Below the pieces are notes generated by a model, which saw only the letters and a program-made list of their open reading frames with translations, did not search any database and was not told the DNA's origin. This document shows positions 14,504 to 23,023 of a stretch of DNA of 40,534 nt, in pieces. The translations under genes were made by a program, and so were the position numbers. The stretch is from Gammaproteobacteria bacterium. Lineage in GTDB: Bacteria; Pseudomonadota; Gammaproteobacteria; Steroidobacterales; Steroidobacteraceae. The stretch lies in contig DAHXNE010000069.1 of the NCBI GenBank assembly GCA_027366635.1, positions 1 to 40,534 on the forward strand, written 5' to 3'. The number at the start of each line of letters is the position of its first letter. Position 1 is the stretch's first letter.

Positions 14504-17212
14504 TCATGCCTCGCACGCCTTGTGAATGTCGAGGGCGACGGCGGCGAGCAACTCCTCGTCGCTCATCTCGGTCAGGAGGCGCTCGCCGCCGCCGTCGAGC
14601 AACTCGCGAGCCAGGCTCTTCTTGCCCTCGATGAGCGCGTCGATCTTCTCCTCCACCGTGCCCCGGCACACGAACTTGTGCACCAGCACGTTGCGGTGCT
14701 GCCCGATGCGAAACGCCCGGTCGGTGGCCTGGCTCTCCACCGCCGGGTTCCACCAGCGATCGAAGTGAATCACCTGTGACGCTGCGGTCAGGTTCAGACC
14801 CGTGCCGCCGGCCTTCAACGAGAGCACGAAGAACGGCGGACCGTCGCTCTGCTGGAACTGGCGCACCAGATGCTGGCGCTGCCGCACGGGCGTTCCGCCG
14901 TGCAGCACCAGGCCGGGACGGCCGAAGATCCGGCCCAGATGATCCGCCAGCGGCTCGGTCAGTTCCCGAAACTGCGTGAACACCAGGACCCGCTCCTGGC
15001 GCTGCGCGAGCTCCTCGCACAGCGTTGCCAAGCGCTGGAACTTGTCACTGCGCTCGGGCGTGTACGCGCCGCCGGCGGCCCACTGCGCCGGATGGTTGCA
15101 AATCTGCTTCAGCTGCATCAGGCAGGCGAGCACCACGCCGCGGCGCTGGATGCCCTCGGTCCGCTCGAGCGTGCGGGCAAGCTCGCGCACGCAGCGCTCG
15201 TAGAGCGCGGCCTGCTCGCGCGTCAGTCCACAGAACGTGCGCAGCTCGGTCTTCTCCGGCAGGTCCGCGATGACATTCCGATCGGTCTTCAGCCGCCGGA
15301 GCAGGTAGGGCTGGATCAGCCTGCGCAGCGGCGCATAGGCCTCCGAGCCCTGCCCGAGGCGCTTGCTGGCCTGAGTGAAGGCGCGCGCGCTGCCCAACAG
15401 GCCCGGATTGAGGAAATCGAACAGCGACCACAGGTCGGAGAGGCGATTCTCGATGGGCGTGCCGGTCAGCGCGATGCGCGTCTGCGCGCGCAGCTCCTTC
15501 ACGGCCCGAGTCTGACGGGCGGAGGGGTTCTTGATCGCCTGCGCCTCATCGAGCACCACCACGCGCCAGGCCCGCTCGCGCAGCGCCTGAGCGCGGGCGA
15601 CCATGCCGTAGGTCGTGATGACCACGTCGATCCCGGCGAGCAGTCCCGCCAAAACCTTGCTCGAATTCAGATCCCCGTCCGATTCGGACGGGTGCGCCAC
15701 GAACACCGCGAGCTGCGGGGCGAAGCGGGCGAGCTCGCCCTTCCAGTTGGCGATCAGCGACGCCGGCGCAACCACCAGGCTGGGGCCGCTGGCGGCCCCA
15801 GCGCGCGGCGCCGACTGCTCCCGCAGATGCACCAGCAGCGCGATCACCTGCAGCGTCTTGCCGAGCCCCATGTCGTCCGCGAGACAGGCCCCGAGGCCCA
15901 GACCCGAGAGCAGCGCCAGCCACTGTGCGCCCGTGAGCTGGTAGGGCCGCAGCGTCGCTTTGACACCCGCGACCGACAACGATCCGGCCTGCTGCGGATC
16001 GCGCAGCCGCGCGAGTTGCTCGCGCAGCCAGCGGCCCGCCTCGACCCCACTCCACTGCCGCACCGACTCCGGCAGCGGCTCGACGGCCGATCCCGGCGCG
16101 CTACCGGCCAGCAGCCGCATGCCCTCGAAGAACGACAGCCCGCCGTCGCGCACCTCGTGCTCGATGCGCCGCCAATGCGCCAGTGCCGCGCTCAGCTGCT
16201 CGCCGTCGGCTTCGACCCAACGGCCGCGCAACCGGATCAGGCCACCGGCGGCGGCCAGCAACTGGCGCTGCTCCTCCCGTGTCAGCGCCTCGCCCTCGAG
16301 CGTCAGGTCCACCGAGAAGTCCAGCATCGCGGCGGCGCCGAGCGCCACGGGCGGCGTTCCTCCGATCCGGACACTGGCCTGCGGACGCGCCGTTCGACTG
16401 TCGCGCCACCAATCCGGGATCCGCACGGCAAGTCCCGCCGCCTCGAGCGCCGGAATGCTGCGCAGCAGGCTGTAGGCTTCGGCCGCCGTCCAGGCCAAGG
16501 GACGGTACAGGTCGCCGCTGTCGAGCAAGGCCTGCACCCAGGGCACGCGCTCGGCCGCGTCGCGAATGGGCGTCAGTAGATTCACCAACTGGGCGCGGTG
16601 GGCCGCGCCGGCGTATTCGCGCAACGCTTCGGCTAGCGGCAGATGCTGCGCTTCGCCACGGCGCGAGACGCGCGCCGCGAACGTCGCCAGGAAAGCGAAC
16701 GGGTGATCCGGATCGCGCTTGTTCTCCGCAAGGTGGAAGGTGACTCGACCCACCACACGCCACAGTCCATTGCGGGCATGCAGGTAGGCGCGCACCCCGC
16801 CCCCGTGCGCATGCGCCGCGCTCGACAGCTGCGCGTCGAGATCACGCCACGCGCCACAGAGCGCCAGCGCATCGAGGTATTCACCACCCATCACCGGGGG
16901 TGCTTCGAGCGCCCAATCGGTCAGCTCTTGCGCCGACGGCAGCGACAGCATCGGCGCCACCGGATCCGGATCGCCCAGGTGGCACACGCGAGTCAGGTAG
17001 CGCGTCGCGAACTCGCGCGCAAAACCCAAGGCAGGCGTCAGGGAAGTGCCGGTGTCCTCGGTCGCCAAGTGCAGAAGGCCGCAGCCCTGCCCCGCGGCAA
17101 ACGCCGTACGAATGCGCGCCGCCGCCGCGGCCGGCACGTCGTCCTCGGCATCGACCGGGCGCACGGCGAAGCGCCGCTCAGGCGTGATGTATAGATCCAG
17201 ACTCTCGGGCAT
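14504..17212 (-). CDS. SNF2/SWI2-family DEAD-like helicase
   Basis: A 902-residue protein with a roughly 400-residue N-terminal region, then a SNF2 ATPase: LRPYQLTGAQWL (about 421-432), Walker A DDMGLGKT (446-453), DEAQ box (555-558), LTGTP motif III (582-586). The second RecA-like domain has VLVFTQFRELTEPL, SLKAGGTGLNLTAA, and motif VI AFRIGQ (833-838). It is predicted to translocate on double-stranded DNA or remodel DNA-protein complexes using ATP. ATG 17212 (MPESLDLYITPERR) is chosen; the frame stays open another 109 residues upstream but that part looks non-coding. Co-directional with the SWIM gene. Such pairs occur widely; some SNF2 proteins act in phage defence, but nothing here proves that. 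Confidence 0.9.
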   Translation of the reverse strand: MPESLDLYITPERRFAVRPVDAEDDVPAAAAARIRTAFAAGQGCGLLHLATEDTGTSLTPALGFAREFATRYLTRVCHLGDPDPVAPMLSLPSAQELTDWALEAPPVMGGEYLDALALCGAWRDLDAQLSSAAHAHGGGVRAYLHARNGLWRVVGRVTFHLAENKRDPDHPFAFLATFAARVSRRGEAQHLPLAEALREYAGAAHRAQLVNLLTPIRDAAERVPWVQALLDSGDLYRPLAWTAAEAYSLLRSIPALEAAGLAVRIPDWWRDSRTARPQASVRIGGTPPVALGAAAMLDFSVDLTLEGEALTREEQRQLLAAAGGLIRLRGRWVEADGEQLSAALAHWRRIEHEVRDGGLSFFEGMRLLAGSAPGSAVEPLPESVRQWSGVEAGRWLREQLARLRDPQQAGSLSVAGVKATLRPYQLTGAQWLALLSGLGLGACLADDMGLGKTLQVIALLVHLREQSAPRAGAASGPSLVVAPASLIANWKGELARFAPQLAVFVAHPSESDGDLNSSKVLAGLLAGIDVVITTYGMVARAQALRERAWRVVVLDEAQAIKNPSARQTRAVKELRAQTRIALTGTPIENRLSDLWSLFDFLNPGLLGSARAFTQASKRLGQGSEAYAPLRRLIQPYLLRRLKTDRNVIADLPEKTELRTFCGLTREQAALYERCVRELARTLERTEGIQRRGVVLACLMQLKQICNHPAQWAAGGAYTPERSDKFQRLATLCEELAQRQERVLVFTQFRELTEPLADHLGRIFGRPGLVLHGGTPVRQRQHLVRQFQQSDGPPFFVLSLKAGGTGLNLTAASQVIHFDRWWNPAVESQATDRAFRIGQHRNVLVHKFVCRGTVEEKIDALIEGKKSLARELLDGGGERLLTEMSDEELLAAVALDIHKACEA

Positions 17213-17402
17213 CTCGGGGCGGCAGCGTCCTCGGGTGCGACATTCTATCGGTTCTCGACGAACGGTGAAGACCGCGCGGAACGTGCCCGGGGAATCTGTG
17301 CACGCATTTCTGCACGAACACGCAGGTCGCGGCGACGGGGGAGACGCGGCGAGTCGGCTACGCTGCCCGGCAGCCCGAACAGTGGGTCCCCGGAGCGGCT
17401 CA

Positions 17403-17711
17403 GTGCCCTCGCGATCGCACAAAGACCTGTTGCGACTGTTCCAGAACCGGCCCGCGCTCGTCGCGGAAATCGCGCGGTCGGCCTTGCACGCCGAGTTGCC
17501 TGAGTTCGCCGAGGCTCGCATCGACTCGGCCAATCTCAACGATCTGCGGCCCGCGGAGTACCGCGCGGATTGCGTAGTTCTGCTGCTGCGGGATCAGCCC
17601 GTCCTCGGCATGATCGTCGAAGTGCAACTCAACTCGGACGAGGAAAAGGGCAGCGGGCGCCCATGTCATGACACAGAGAAATCACAGACGGACTTCTTGA
17701 GCGAGTCGTGA
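17403..17711 (+). pseudogene. Truncated PD-(D/E)XK-like (Rpn-type) nuclease gene
   Basis: From GTG 17403 the frame reads VPSRSHKDLLRLFQNRPALV, then LRPAEYRADCVVLLLRDQPV and GMIVEVQLNSDEEK. This is the conserved N-terminal half of a family of predicted PD-(D/E)XK-like nucleases. D in EYRAD and E-x-Q in IVEVQ are the probable active-site residues. Homology stops abruptly near 17650, where a KRFSWP-like continuation is expected, and an unrelated 20-residue tail (GSGRPCHDTEKS) runs to the stop at 17711. Base composition also changes there, so the gene was cut by the event that brought in the AT-rich methyltransferase. The product, if made, would lack half the domain. Family recognised from pattern memory, hence moderate confidence. 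Confidence 0.6.
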
Positions 17712-17741
17712 GGGAAGAATACAGGTCTTTCGAGCAACCAA

Positions 17742-17771
17742 TTTACTCCGTGGCCGAACACGGTGTATAAG
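17742..17771 (+). promoter_or_regulatory. Candidate sigma-70 promoter for the methyltransferase
   Basis: TTTACT (17742-17747) and TATAAG (17766-17771) are 18 bases apart and lie 33 bases before the ATG at 17805. They match the -35 and -10 hexamers at four and five of six positions. The position directly after the truncated nuclease suggests the promoter came with the AT-rich segment. Confidence 0.4.
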
Positions 17772-17804
17772 ATACGGAAGCAGGACAGGGGCAAATAGAC
17801 GAAT

Positions 17805-18620
17805 ATGAGTACCAGTGACAAAATGACGAGTGTCCTGGGACAGCGAGGTGGAAACCACCCGCTGGCGTGTTTTGTCGACCACGCGGAAACGTATGGGCCA
17901 CACGTCATTGACGCAATGGTAAGCAGAATTCCGAGGGTTGATATTGCTGTTGATTTGGGCGCAGGGTCCGGTCGTGATCTGGAAACTGTCAGGAAACACC
18001 ATCCTAATGCACAAGTCGTTGCTGTGGAAACGAGCACTGTTTATGCCGCAGCCTTGCAGAAAAGACTTCCGGACGTAAGAATTCTGGATATCGAGCGAGA
18101 TGATTTGCCGTTTAACGATGGCACTGTGGATTTAATTATCGCGAATCAGGTTCTAGAGCACACAAAGGAAGTTTTTTGGATATTCCATGAGGTCTCCAGG
18201 ACCCTCAGAATCGGCGGACATTTCATCTTTGGCGTTCCCAATGTCGCGTCTTTGCATAATCGTATGTTGCTTCTATTCGGAGTACATCCGACGCAGCATA
18301 AATTGTGTTCCGCGCATGTTCGCCCATTTTCAAAAGCAGATTTGTGCAAATTTGTGGATGCGTGCTTTCCGGACGGTTATCTTCTTAAAGCGTTCGCGGG
18401 ATCACAGTTTTACCCATTTCCAAAACGTATCGCGAGAGCCCTGGCGAATATGTTTCCAACGGGCGCATTTTCTATTTTCTTTCAACTGGAGAAGATGCGG
18501 GAGTATGATGATCAATTTGCGCACTATCCGGCGCTAGCTCAACTTGAGACAAATTTTTATACTGGTGGCGTAGGAGGAGATTACGGAAAGTCCGAGAAGT
18601 CCGACGAGACCGACGCATGA
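17805..18620 (+). CDS. Class I SAM-dependent methyltransferase (type 11-like)
   Basis: A 271-residue methyltransferase. The SAM-binding motif I is VDLGAGSGRD (residues about 49-58), the acidic end of strand 2 is VAVETS, and DLIIANQVLEHTKEV forms the post-motif region. LRIGGHFIFGVPNVASLHNR is the usual type-11 layout seen in enzymes acting on polysaccharide or lipid intermediates. ATG 17805 is preceded by AGGGG about 14 bases upstream. The gene is AT-rich compared with both sides and sits between a truncated nuclease gene and transposase debris, so it looks horizontally acquired. It could methylate a sugar of the surface glycan, capping the chain, but the substrate is not readable from sequence. 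Confidence 0.8.
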   Translation: MSTSDKMTSVLGQRGGNHPLACFVDHAETYGPHVIDAMVSRIPRVDIAVDLGAGSGRDLETVRKHHPNAQVVAVETSTVYAAALQKRLPDVRILDIERDDLPFNDGTVDLIIANQVLEHTKEVFWIFHEVSRTLRIGGHFIFGVPNVASLHNRMLLLFGVHPTQHKLCSAHVRPFSKADLCKFVDACFPDGYLLKAFAGSQFYPFPKRIARALANMFPTGAFSIFFQLEKMREYDDQFAHYPALAQLETNFYTGGVGGDYGKSEKSDETDA

Positions 18621-18671
18621 CGCACTTTCCGCACATCACCATCGCGATTTCCGCGAATTTCCTGTCGACGT

Positions 18672-18911
18672 TCAGCCGCAGAACGCAGTGGATGGCACAC
18701 CCAGAAAATCAAGCACTTGCTGCTGTGGTGGCCTGAGGGTCACCTCGAAGGTTTGCCTGATGCGTTTCTGACGAAGCAGCGTGTGGCGCTGGACGCGAGC
18801 GAAGAGGCGCAGGATCTGTTCGGTGCTCGGACGGGCGCAGCGGCGCTCTTCGGAGCAAATCGGTAAAGCCTTCAAGGGCTGGCGCTGCATCGCGCGGCCG
18901 GAGCGTGTCAA
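18672..18911 (-). pseudogene. Possible transposase C-terminal remnant
   Basis: An isolated minus-strand segment reads STEQILRLFARVQRHTLL, then RIRQTFEVTLRPPQQQVLDF and LGVPSTAF. The pattern of a short helical segment ending in LTPLQxQVLxLLGVP is common at the C-terminus of IS4/IS1634-like transposases. A TGA lies just upstream of its first codon and no catalytic region is present. It abuts the IS3 fragment on the other strand, consistent with nested insertion debris. The family call is uncertain. Confidence 0.4.
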
Positions 18912-19327
18912 TCACTTTGAGACACCCGGCGGGCGTGATCCCTTCGGTCGGTTCGGTGGGTGATGCATACGACAATGCGATAGCCGGGAGCTTCTTCGCT
19001 TCTCTGGAGTGTGAACTGCTGGATCGACGGTGCTTTCACACGCACGCGGAGGCGAGGCTTGCCGTCTTCGAATGGATCGGAGGCTGGTACAACACCCGCA
19101 GGCGACACTCGTCCCTCGGCTACCTCTCGCCCGTACAATTCGAACGCGATCTGCGTTCCCGATGCATCAGTGCAGCGCGGCTAGTGCCGCGAAGCGCGGC
19201 AGACCGCACTGCTGTCAAATCTGTTATAATTATGAAGGAGAAACCTCACGGGAGCACTACACTACGTCACGGAGAGAGCTTCCACCCGTCCACTGAAGCG
19301 GGGCAGATCCAGACATTTCGCAGCTGA
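18905..19327 (+). pseudogene. IS3-family transposase OrfB, C-terminal fragment
   Basis: Residues PSVGSVGDAYDNAIAGSFFA, then LECELLDRRCFHTHAEARLA and WYNTRRRHSSLGYLSPVQFE, are the C-terminal third of an IS3-group OrfB (rve integrase domain). The E of the usual NAxAESFF catalytic motif is G here (AGSFF), so even this part has lost an active-site residue. Homology runs from about 18935 to 19165. The frame continues without family character to 19327. No upstream OrfA/OrfB portion is present. It lies between the AT-rich methyltransferase and the rfb operon, probably a scar of the event that imported the methyltransferase. Confidence 0.83.
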
Positions 19328-19415
19328 ATCATCTTCGCCATGCGCTGAAGCTTACTCACATGTGGCGCACATATCACGCGCGACCGGCCCCGCCGCCGAG
19401 CAATCCGCCCCGCGC

Positions 19416-20513
19416 CTACCGGTAGTGGGTCTCGATCCAGTGCTGGTAGCTGCCGTCCATGACGGCCCGCCACCACCACTCGTTCGCCAGATACCACTGG
19501 AAGGTCGCGCGCAGTCCCTGCTCGAGGGTGACTTCGGCGCGGTAGCCGAGTTCCCGCTCGGCCTTGGCGCAGTCGATGGCGTAGCGGCGATCATGGCCCG
19601 GTCGGTCCTTGACGAAGCGGATCAGGCTCGCGGACTTCTCACCGCGCGCCGCGGGCGCATCGGGAAACTGCCGGGCGAGGTCGTTACGTTGCTCGAACGC
19701 CGCATCGGCGAGCGCGCACAGTGTCTCGATGAGCGTGACGTTCTGGCATTCCGCGCCGCCGCCGATGTTGTAAACCTCGCCCGGCGCGCCCCGCTCCAAC
19801 ACCCGGTCTATCCCCCGGCAATGGTCCGAGACATGCAGCCAGTCGCGCACGTTGCGCCCATCGCCGTAGATCGGCAGCTCGCGGCCGTGCAGCAGGTTCA
19901 CGATCGCGAGCGGAATCAGCTTCTCCGGAAAATGATACGGTCCGTAGTTGTTCGAGCAGTTGCTGGTGGTCGTCGCGAGGCCGTAGGTGTGGTGATAGGC
20001 GCGCACCAGATGATCCGAGGCTGCCTTGCTCGCCGAGTACGGCGAGTTCGGCGCATACGGGGTACATTCGGTGAAGGCCGGATCTTTGGGACCGAGCGAT
20101 CCATACACCTCGTCCGTGGAGACGTGGTGGAAACGGTGCCGCGGGACGGTGCGCTCCTCGAGCCACACGGTGCGCGCCGCCTTGAGCATCGAGTGCGTGC
20201 CCTGAACATTGGTCTCGATGAACGCGTCCGGCCCGTGGATCGACCGGTCGACGTGCGACTCGGCCGCGAAGTGCACGATGGTGTCGATGCGCGCCTCGCG
20301 CAGCAGACGTTCGACGAGTCCCGTATCCCGGATGTCGCCGCGCACGAAGCGCAGCGCCGGCCGCGCCCTGACCGCCTCGAGGTTGGCCAGATTGCCGGCA
20401 TAGGTGAGCGCATCGAGTACCACGAGGCGATCGTCGGGGTGCTGCGCCAGCCAGTGATGCACGAAGTTCGCGCCAATGAAACCCGCGCCGCCGGTGATCA
20501 GCAGGCTACGCAT
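19416..20513 (-). CDS. rfbB: dTDP-glucose 4,6-dehydratase
   Basis: A 365-residue extended SDR enzyme. It converts dTDP-D-glucose to dTDP-4-keto-6-deoxy-D-glucose using bound NAD, the second step to dTDP-L-rhamnose. TGGAGFIG (residues 7-14) is the nucleotide-binding loop. STDEVYG (132-138) supplies the T-D-E active-site triad specific for dehydratases. Y159 and K163 of YSASK are the catalytic pair. HFAAESHVDRSI and NYGPYHFPEKLIPL are also diagnostic. The ATG overlaps the end of rfbD by eight bases. It is the last gene of the rfbACDB operon. No clear terminator hairpin with a T run is visible after 19416. Confidence 0.95.
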   Translation of the reverse strand: MRSLLITGGAGFIGANFVHHWLAQHPDDRLVVLDALTYAGNLANLEAVRARPALRFVRGDIRDTGLVERLLREARIDTIVHFAAESHVDRSIHGPDAFIETNVQGTHSMLKAARTVWLEERTVPRHRFHHVSTDEVYGSLGPKDPAFTECTPYAPNSPYSASKAASDHLVRAYHHTYGLATTTSNCSNNYGPYHFPEKLIPLAIVNLLHGRELPIYGDGRNVRDWLHVSDHCRGIDRVLERGAPGEVYNIGGGAECQNVTLIETLCALADAAFEQRNDLARQFPDAPAARGEKSASLIRFVKDRPGHDRRYAIDCAKAERELGYRAEVTLEQGLRATFQWYLANEWWWRAVMDGSYQHWIETHYR

Positions 20514-21372
20514 GGGCCATCTCCCGCAGGACCTCGCGCAACCGCTGCCGCCAGTGCGCGGGGATGCAGCCCAACGCGATCAAGGAGCGCTTGTCGAGCA
20601 CGCTGTAGGCGGGGCGGCGCGCCGACGTCGGATAGTCTTCCGTGGCGATCGGCGTGACCGTCATGGACGGCGGCAGCAGGTCCGCCGCGAGGCCCTCCTC
20701 GGCGATGGCCACCGCGAAGTCGTACCAGCTCGCCACGCCCGCATCGGTCCAGTGATGGATGCCCCGAATCTCCGGCCGCGCGGCGATCCGCCAGAGCGTC
20801 TCGGCCAGGGGCCGGGCCGCCGTGGGCGTGCCGACTTGATCGGCCACGACCCGTACCGCGCCGCGCTCGCGCATGACCCTCAGCATCGTGCGTACGAAAT
20901 TGGCGCCCTCGGTGGCATAAACCCATGCCGTGCGCACGATCACCGCAGCCTCCGGCAGCGCCTCGAGGACGGCCCGCTCGCCGTCGCGTTTCGTGGCGCC
21001 GTAGACATTCAGCGGGTCGGTCGGCGCATCCGGCCGATACGGCGAGGATGCGCGGCCGTCGAAGACGAAATCCGTCGAGAGGTGGATCAGCCGGGCCCCG
21101 CACTCGCGGGCCCCCGCGGCGAGGTGGGCCGGACCGTCTGCGTTGATTGCATGCGCCTTCTGCGGCTCGGATTCCGCCGTGTCGACACCGGTGTACGCGG
21201 CCGCATTGATGATGACTTCGGGGCGCTCCCGCAGCAGCCGCTCGCGCACACGGCCGGCATCCGTAATGTCGAGGTCGGCATGTCCGCAGGCGATCAGCTC
21301 GACATCCTCGGGACAGATCTGGCGCAGCATCCGGCCGACTTGCCCACCCGCGCCCGTCAGGAGCACCTTCAC
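20506..21372 (-). CDS. rfbD: dTDP-4-dehydrorhamnose reductase
   Basis: A 288-residue SDR-fold enzyme that makes dTDP-L-rhamnose from dTDP-4-keto-L-rhamnose with NAD(P)H, the last pathway step. Evidence: LLTGAGGQVGRML (about residues 4-16) is the RfbD-type nucleotide loop, HADLDITD the second strand region, NAAAYTGVDTAE and HLSTDFVFDG the substrate side, and YGATK (Y124, K128) the catalytic pair. Length is normal. ATG 21372 overlaps the rfbC stop by four bases (ATGA), so translation is probably coupled. Confidence 0.95.
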   Translation of the reverse strand: MKVLLTGAGGQVGRMLRQICPEDVELIACGHADLDITDAGRVRERLLRERPEVIINAAAYTGVDTAESEPQKAHAINADGPAHLAAGARECGARLIHLSTDFVFDGRASSPYRPDAPTDPLNVYGATKRDGERAVLEALPEAAVIVRTAWVYATEGANFVRTMLRVMRERGAVRVVADQVGTPTAARPLAETLWRIAARPEIRGIHHWTDAGVASWYDFAVAIAEEGLAADLLPPSMTVTPIATEDYPTSARRPAYSVLDKRSLIALGCIPAHWRQRLREVLREMAHA

Positions 21373-21917
21373 GGATAGACCTCGGCGGCACCGAAGGCGG
21401 GCGCGGCGGCATCCTTGGCCGACAAGGTGGGCTGCACCCCGTCGGGCAGTGGCCAGCGGATACCGATCGCCGGATCGTCCCAGCGGATGGCGCGCTCATG
21501 CTCGGGGGCCCAGACATCGGTCACCTTGTAGAGAAAGTCGGCCGCATCGCTGAGTACCAGGTAACCGTGCGCAAAGCCGGGGGGCACCCACAGCATGTGG
21601 TGGTTCTCGGCCGAGAGCGTCACGCCCACCCAGCGGCCGAAGGTCGGCGAGCGGCGGCGGATATCGACGGCCACATCGAACACCACGCCGCTCACGACGC
21701 GCACCAGCTTGCCCTGCGGGTGTTGGATCTGATAGTGCAGCCCGCGCAGGATGTGCCGAGCCGAGTGGCTGTGGTTGTCCTGCACGAAATCCAGGTCCAG
21801 CCCCGCCGCGGCGAACGTGCGCTGCGCCCAGGACTCGAGAAAATACCCGCGCGCATCGCCGAACACCTTCGGGCGGACGAGCACGACCTCCGCAATCGCT
21901 GTGGGCTCGAACTCCAT
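21369..21917 (-). CDS. rfbC: dTDP-4-dehydrorhamnose 3,5-epimerase
   Basis: A 182-residue cupin enzyme that epimerises C3 and C5 of dTDP-4-keto-6-deoxyglucose. FGDARGYFLESW (20-31), DNHSHSARHILRGLHYQ with catalytic H61, the QGKLVRV strand and WVPPGFAHGYLVLSD are standard RfbC motifs. KVTDVWAPEHERAIRWDDP near the C-terminus carries the usual substrate-binding region. ATG 21917 shares one base with the rfbA stop (TAATG). Full length, with no anomalies. Confidence 0.95.
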   Translation of the reverse strand: MEFEPTAIAEVVLVRPKVFGDARGYFLESWAQRTFAAAGLDLDFVQDNHSHSARHILRGLHYQIQHPQGKLVRVVSGVVFDVAVDIRRRSPTFGRWVGVTLSAENHHMLWVPPGFAHGYLVLSDAADFLYKVTDVWAPEHERAIRWDDPAIGIRWPLPDGVQPTLSAKDAAAPAFGAAEVYP

Positions 21918-22789
21918 TACAGCGGCCCTTGCAAGATATCGAGCAAATACGCGCCGTAGCCGCTCTTGGCGAGCGGCGCGGCGAGCCGCTCGAGCTGTGC
22001 GGCATCGATGAAGCCCGAGCGGAAGGCGATCTCCTCGGGGCAGCAGACCTTCAGGCCCTGGCGCGTCTCGATGGCCTCGATGAACATCGAGGCCTGGATG
22101 AGCGATTCATGGGTGCCAGTGTCGAGCCAGGCCACCCCGCGCCCGAGCAACTCCACACTGAGCGCCCCGCGCTCCAGGTACAGGCGGTTGAGGTCGGTGA
22201 TCTCGAGCTCCCCGCGCGCCGACGGCCGCAGCTGCGCGGCCAGATCGACGACCTGATTGTCGTAGAAGTACAGTCCGGTCACCGCGAAGTTGGATTTCGG
22301 CCGCGCCGGCTTCTCCTCCAGGGACACCGCCCGTCCGGCCGCATCGAAACTGACCACGCCGTAGCGCTCCGGGTCACGCACGCGATAGGCGAACACGGTC
22401 GCACCGCTGTCGCGCCGCGCCACGGCCCTGAGCTGCTCGGGCAGTCCATGACCGTAAAAGATGTTGTCGCCGAGCACCAGCGCCGCGGGCTCGCGGCCCA
22501 CGAACCGCTTGCCGATGATGAACGCCTGCGCCAGGCCTTCGGGGCGCGGCTGCTCGGCATAGGAAAACGACACACCCCACTGCGCGCCGTCGCCGAGCAG
22601 CCGCCGGAACAGCGGCAGGTCCTCGGGGGTCGAGATCAGCAGGATATCCCGGATCCCGGCCAGCATCAGCGCCGAGAGGGGATAATAGACCATGGGCTTG
22701 TCATAGACCGGCAGCAGCTGCTTGCTGATGCTCAGCGTGACCGGATGCAGCCGCGTCCCGGCGCCCCCGGCAAGAACGATACCTTTCAA
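21917..22789 (-). CDS. rfbA: Glucose-1-phosphate thymidylyltransferase
   Basis: A 290-residue nucleotidyltransferase that joins dTTP and glucose-1-phosphate to make dTDP-glucose, the committed and usually feedback-inhibited step to rhamnose. The signature [20 protein letters not shown] followed by [12 protein letters not shown] is at the N-terminus; [17 protein letters not shown] and [13 protein letters not shown] follow. The frame is open further upstream, but family length and a GAGGAG Shine-Dalgarno nine bases ahead point to the TTG at 22789 (read as Met: MKGIVLAGG). That rare start could keep expression low. First gene of rfbACDB. Confidence 0.94.
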   Translation of the reverse strand: MKGIVLAGGAGTRLHPVTLSISKQLLPVYDKPMVYYPLSALMLAGIRDILLISTPEDLPLFRRLLGDGAQWGVSFSYAEQPRPEGLAQAFIIGKRFVGREPAALVLGDNIFYGHGLPEQLRAVARRDSGATVFAYRVRDPERYGVVSFDAAGRAVSLEEKPARPKSNFAVTGLYFYDNQVVDLAAQLRPSARGELEITDLNRLYLERGALSVELLGRGVAWLDTGTHESLIQASMFIEAIETRQGLKVCCPEEIAFRSGFIDAAQLERLAAPLAKSGYGAYLLDILQGPL

Positions 22790-23023
22790 TGGATGGCTCC
22801 TCGGCCCGATAGGTTCCCCGTAGCTTGCCACGGGCCGTCCGCTTCCGTCAGGGTTGAGCGGACCGCCTCCACGTTGAGTCCATCCTAGCCTCACGCCGTT
22901 GAGGTGATACAGCGCCGCAATCCTCTACGGGCGAGGGCGAACACCTCGCCCTGAGGACCGGAGATGCCGTGCCGGATGGCCCCGAACGGACTTGCCATGG
23001 AACCGCCCGGCCCGCGACACGCT
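22790..23023. other. Intergenic region between gmhB and rfbA, with a hairpin
   Basis: This 234-base gap holds an 8-bp inverted repeat, GGGCGAGG at 22929-22936 and CCTCGCCC at 22944-22951, with a 7-base loop. It could end the heptose transcript, but there is no T run, so it is not a standard intrinsic terminator. The rfbA promoter probably lies here; no convincing hexamers are visible. Confidence 0.4.

Noticed and set aside
14870..16579. Plus-strand 569-codon frame inside the SNF2 gene
   Set aside because: Antisense shadow; all SNF2 motifs are intact on the minus strand.
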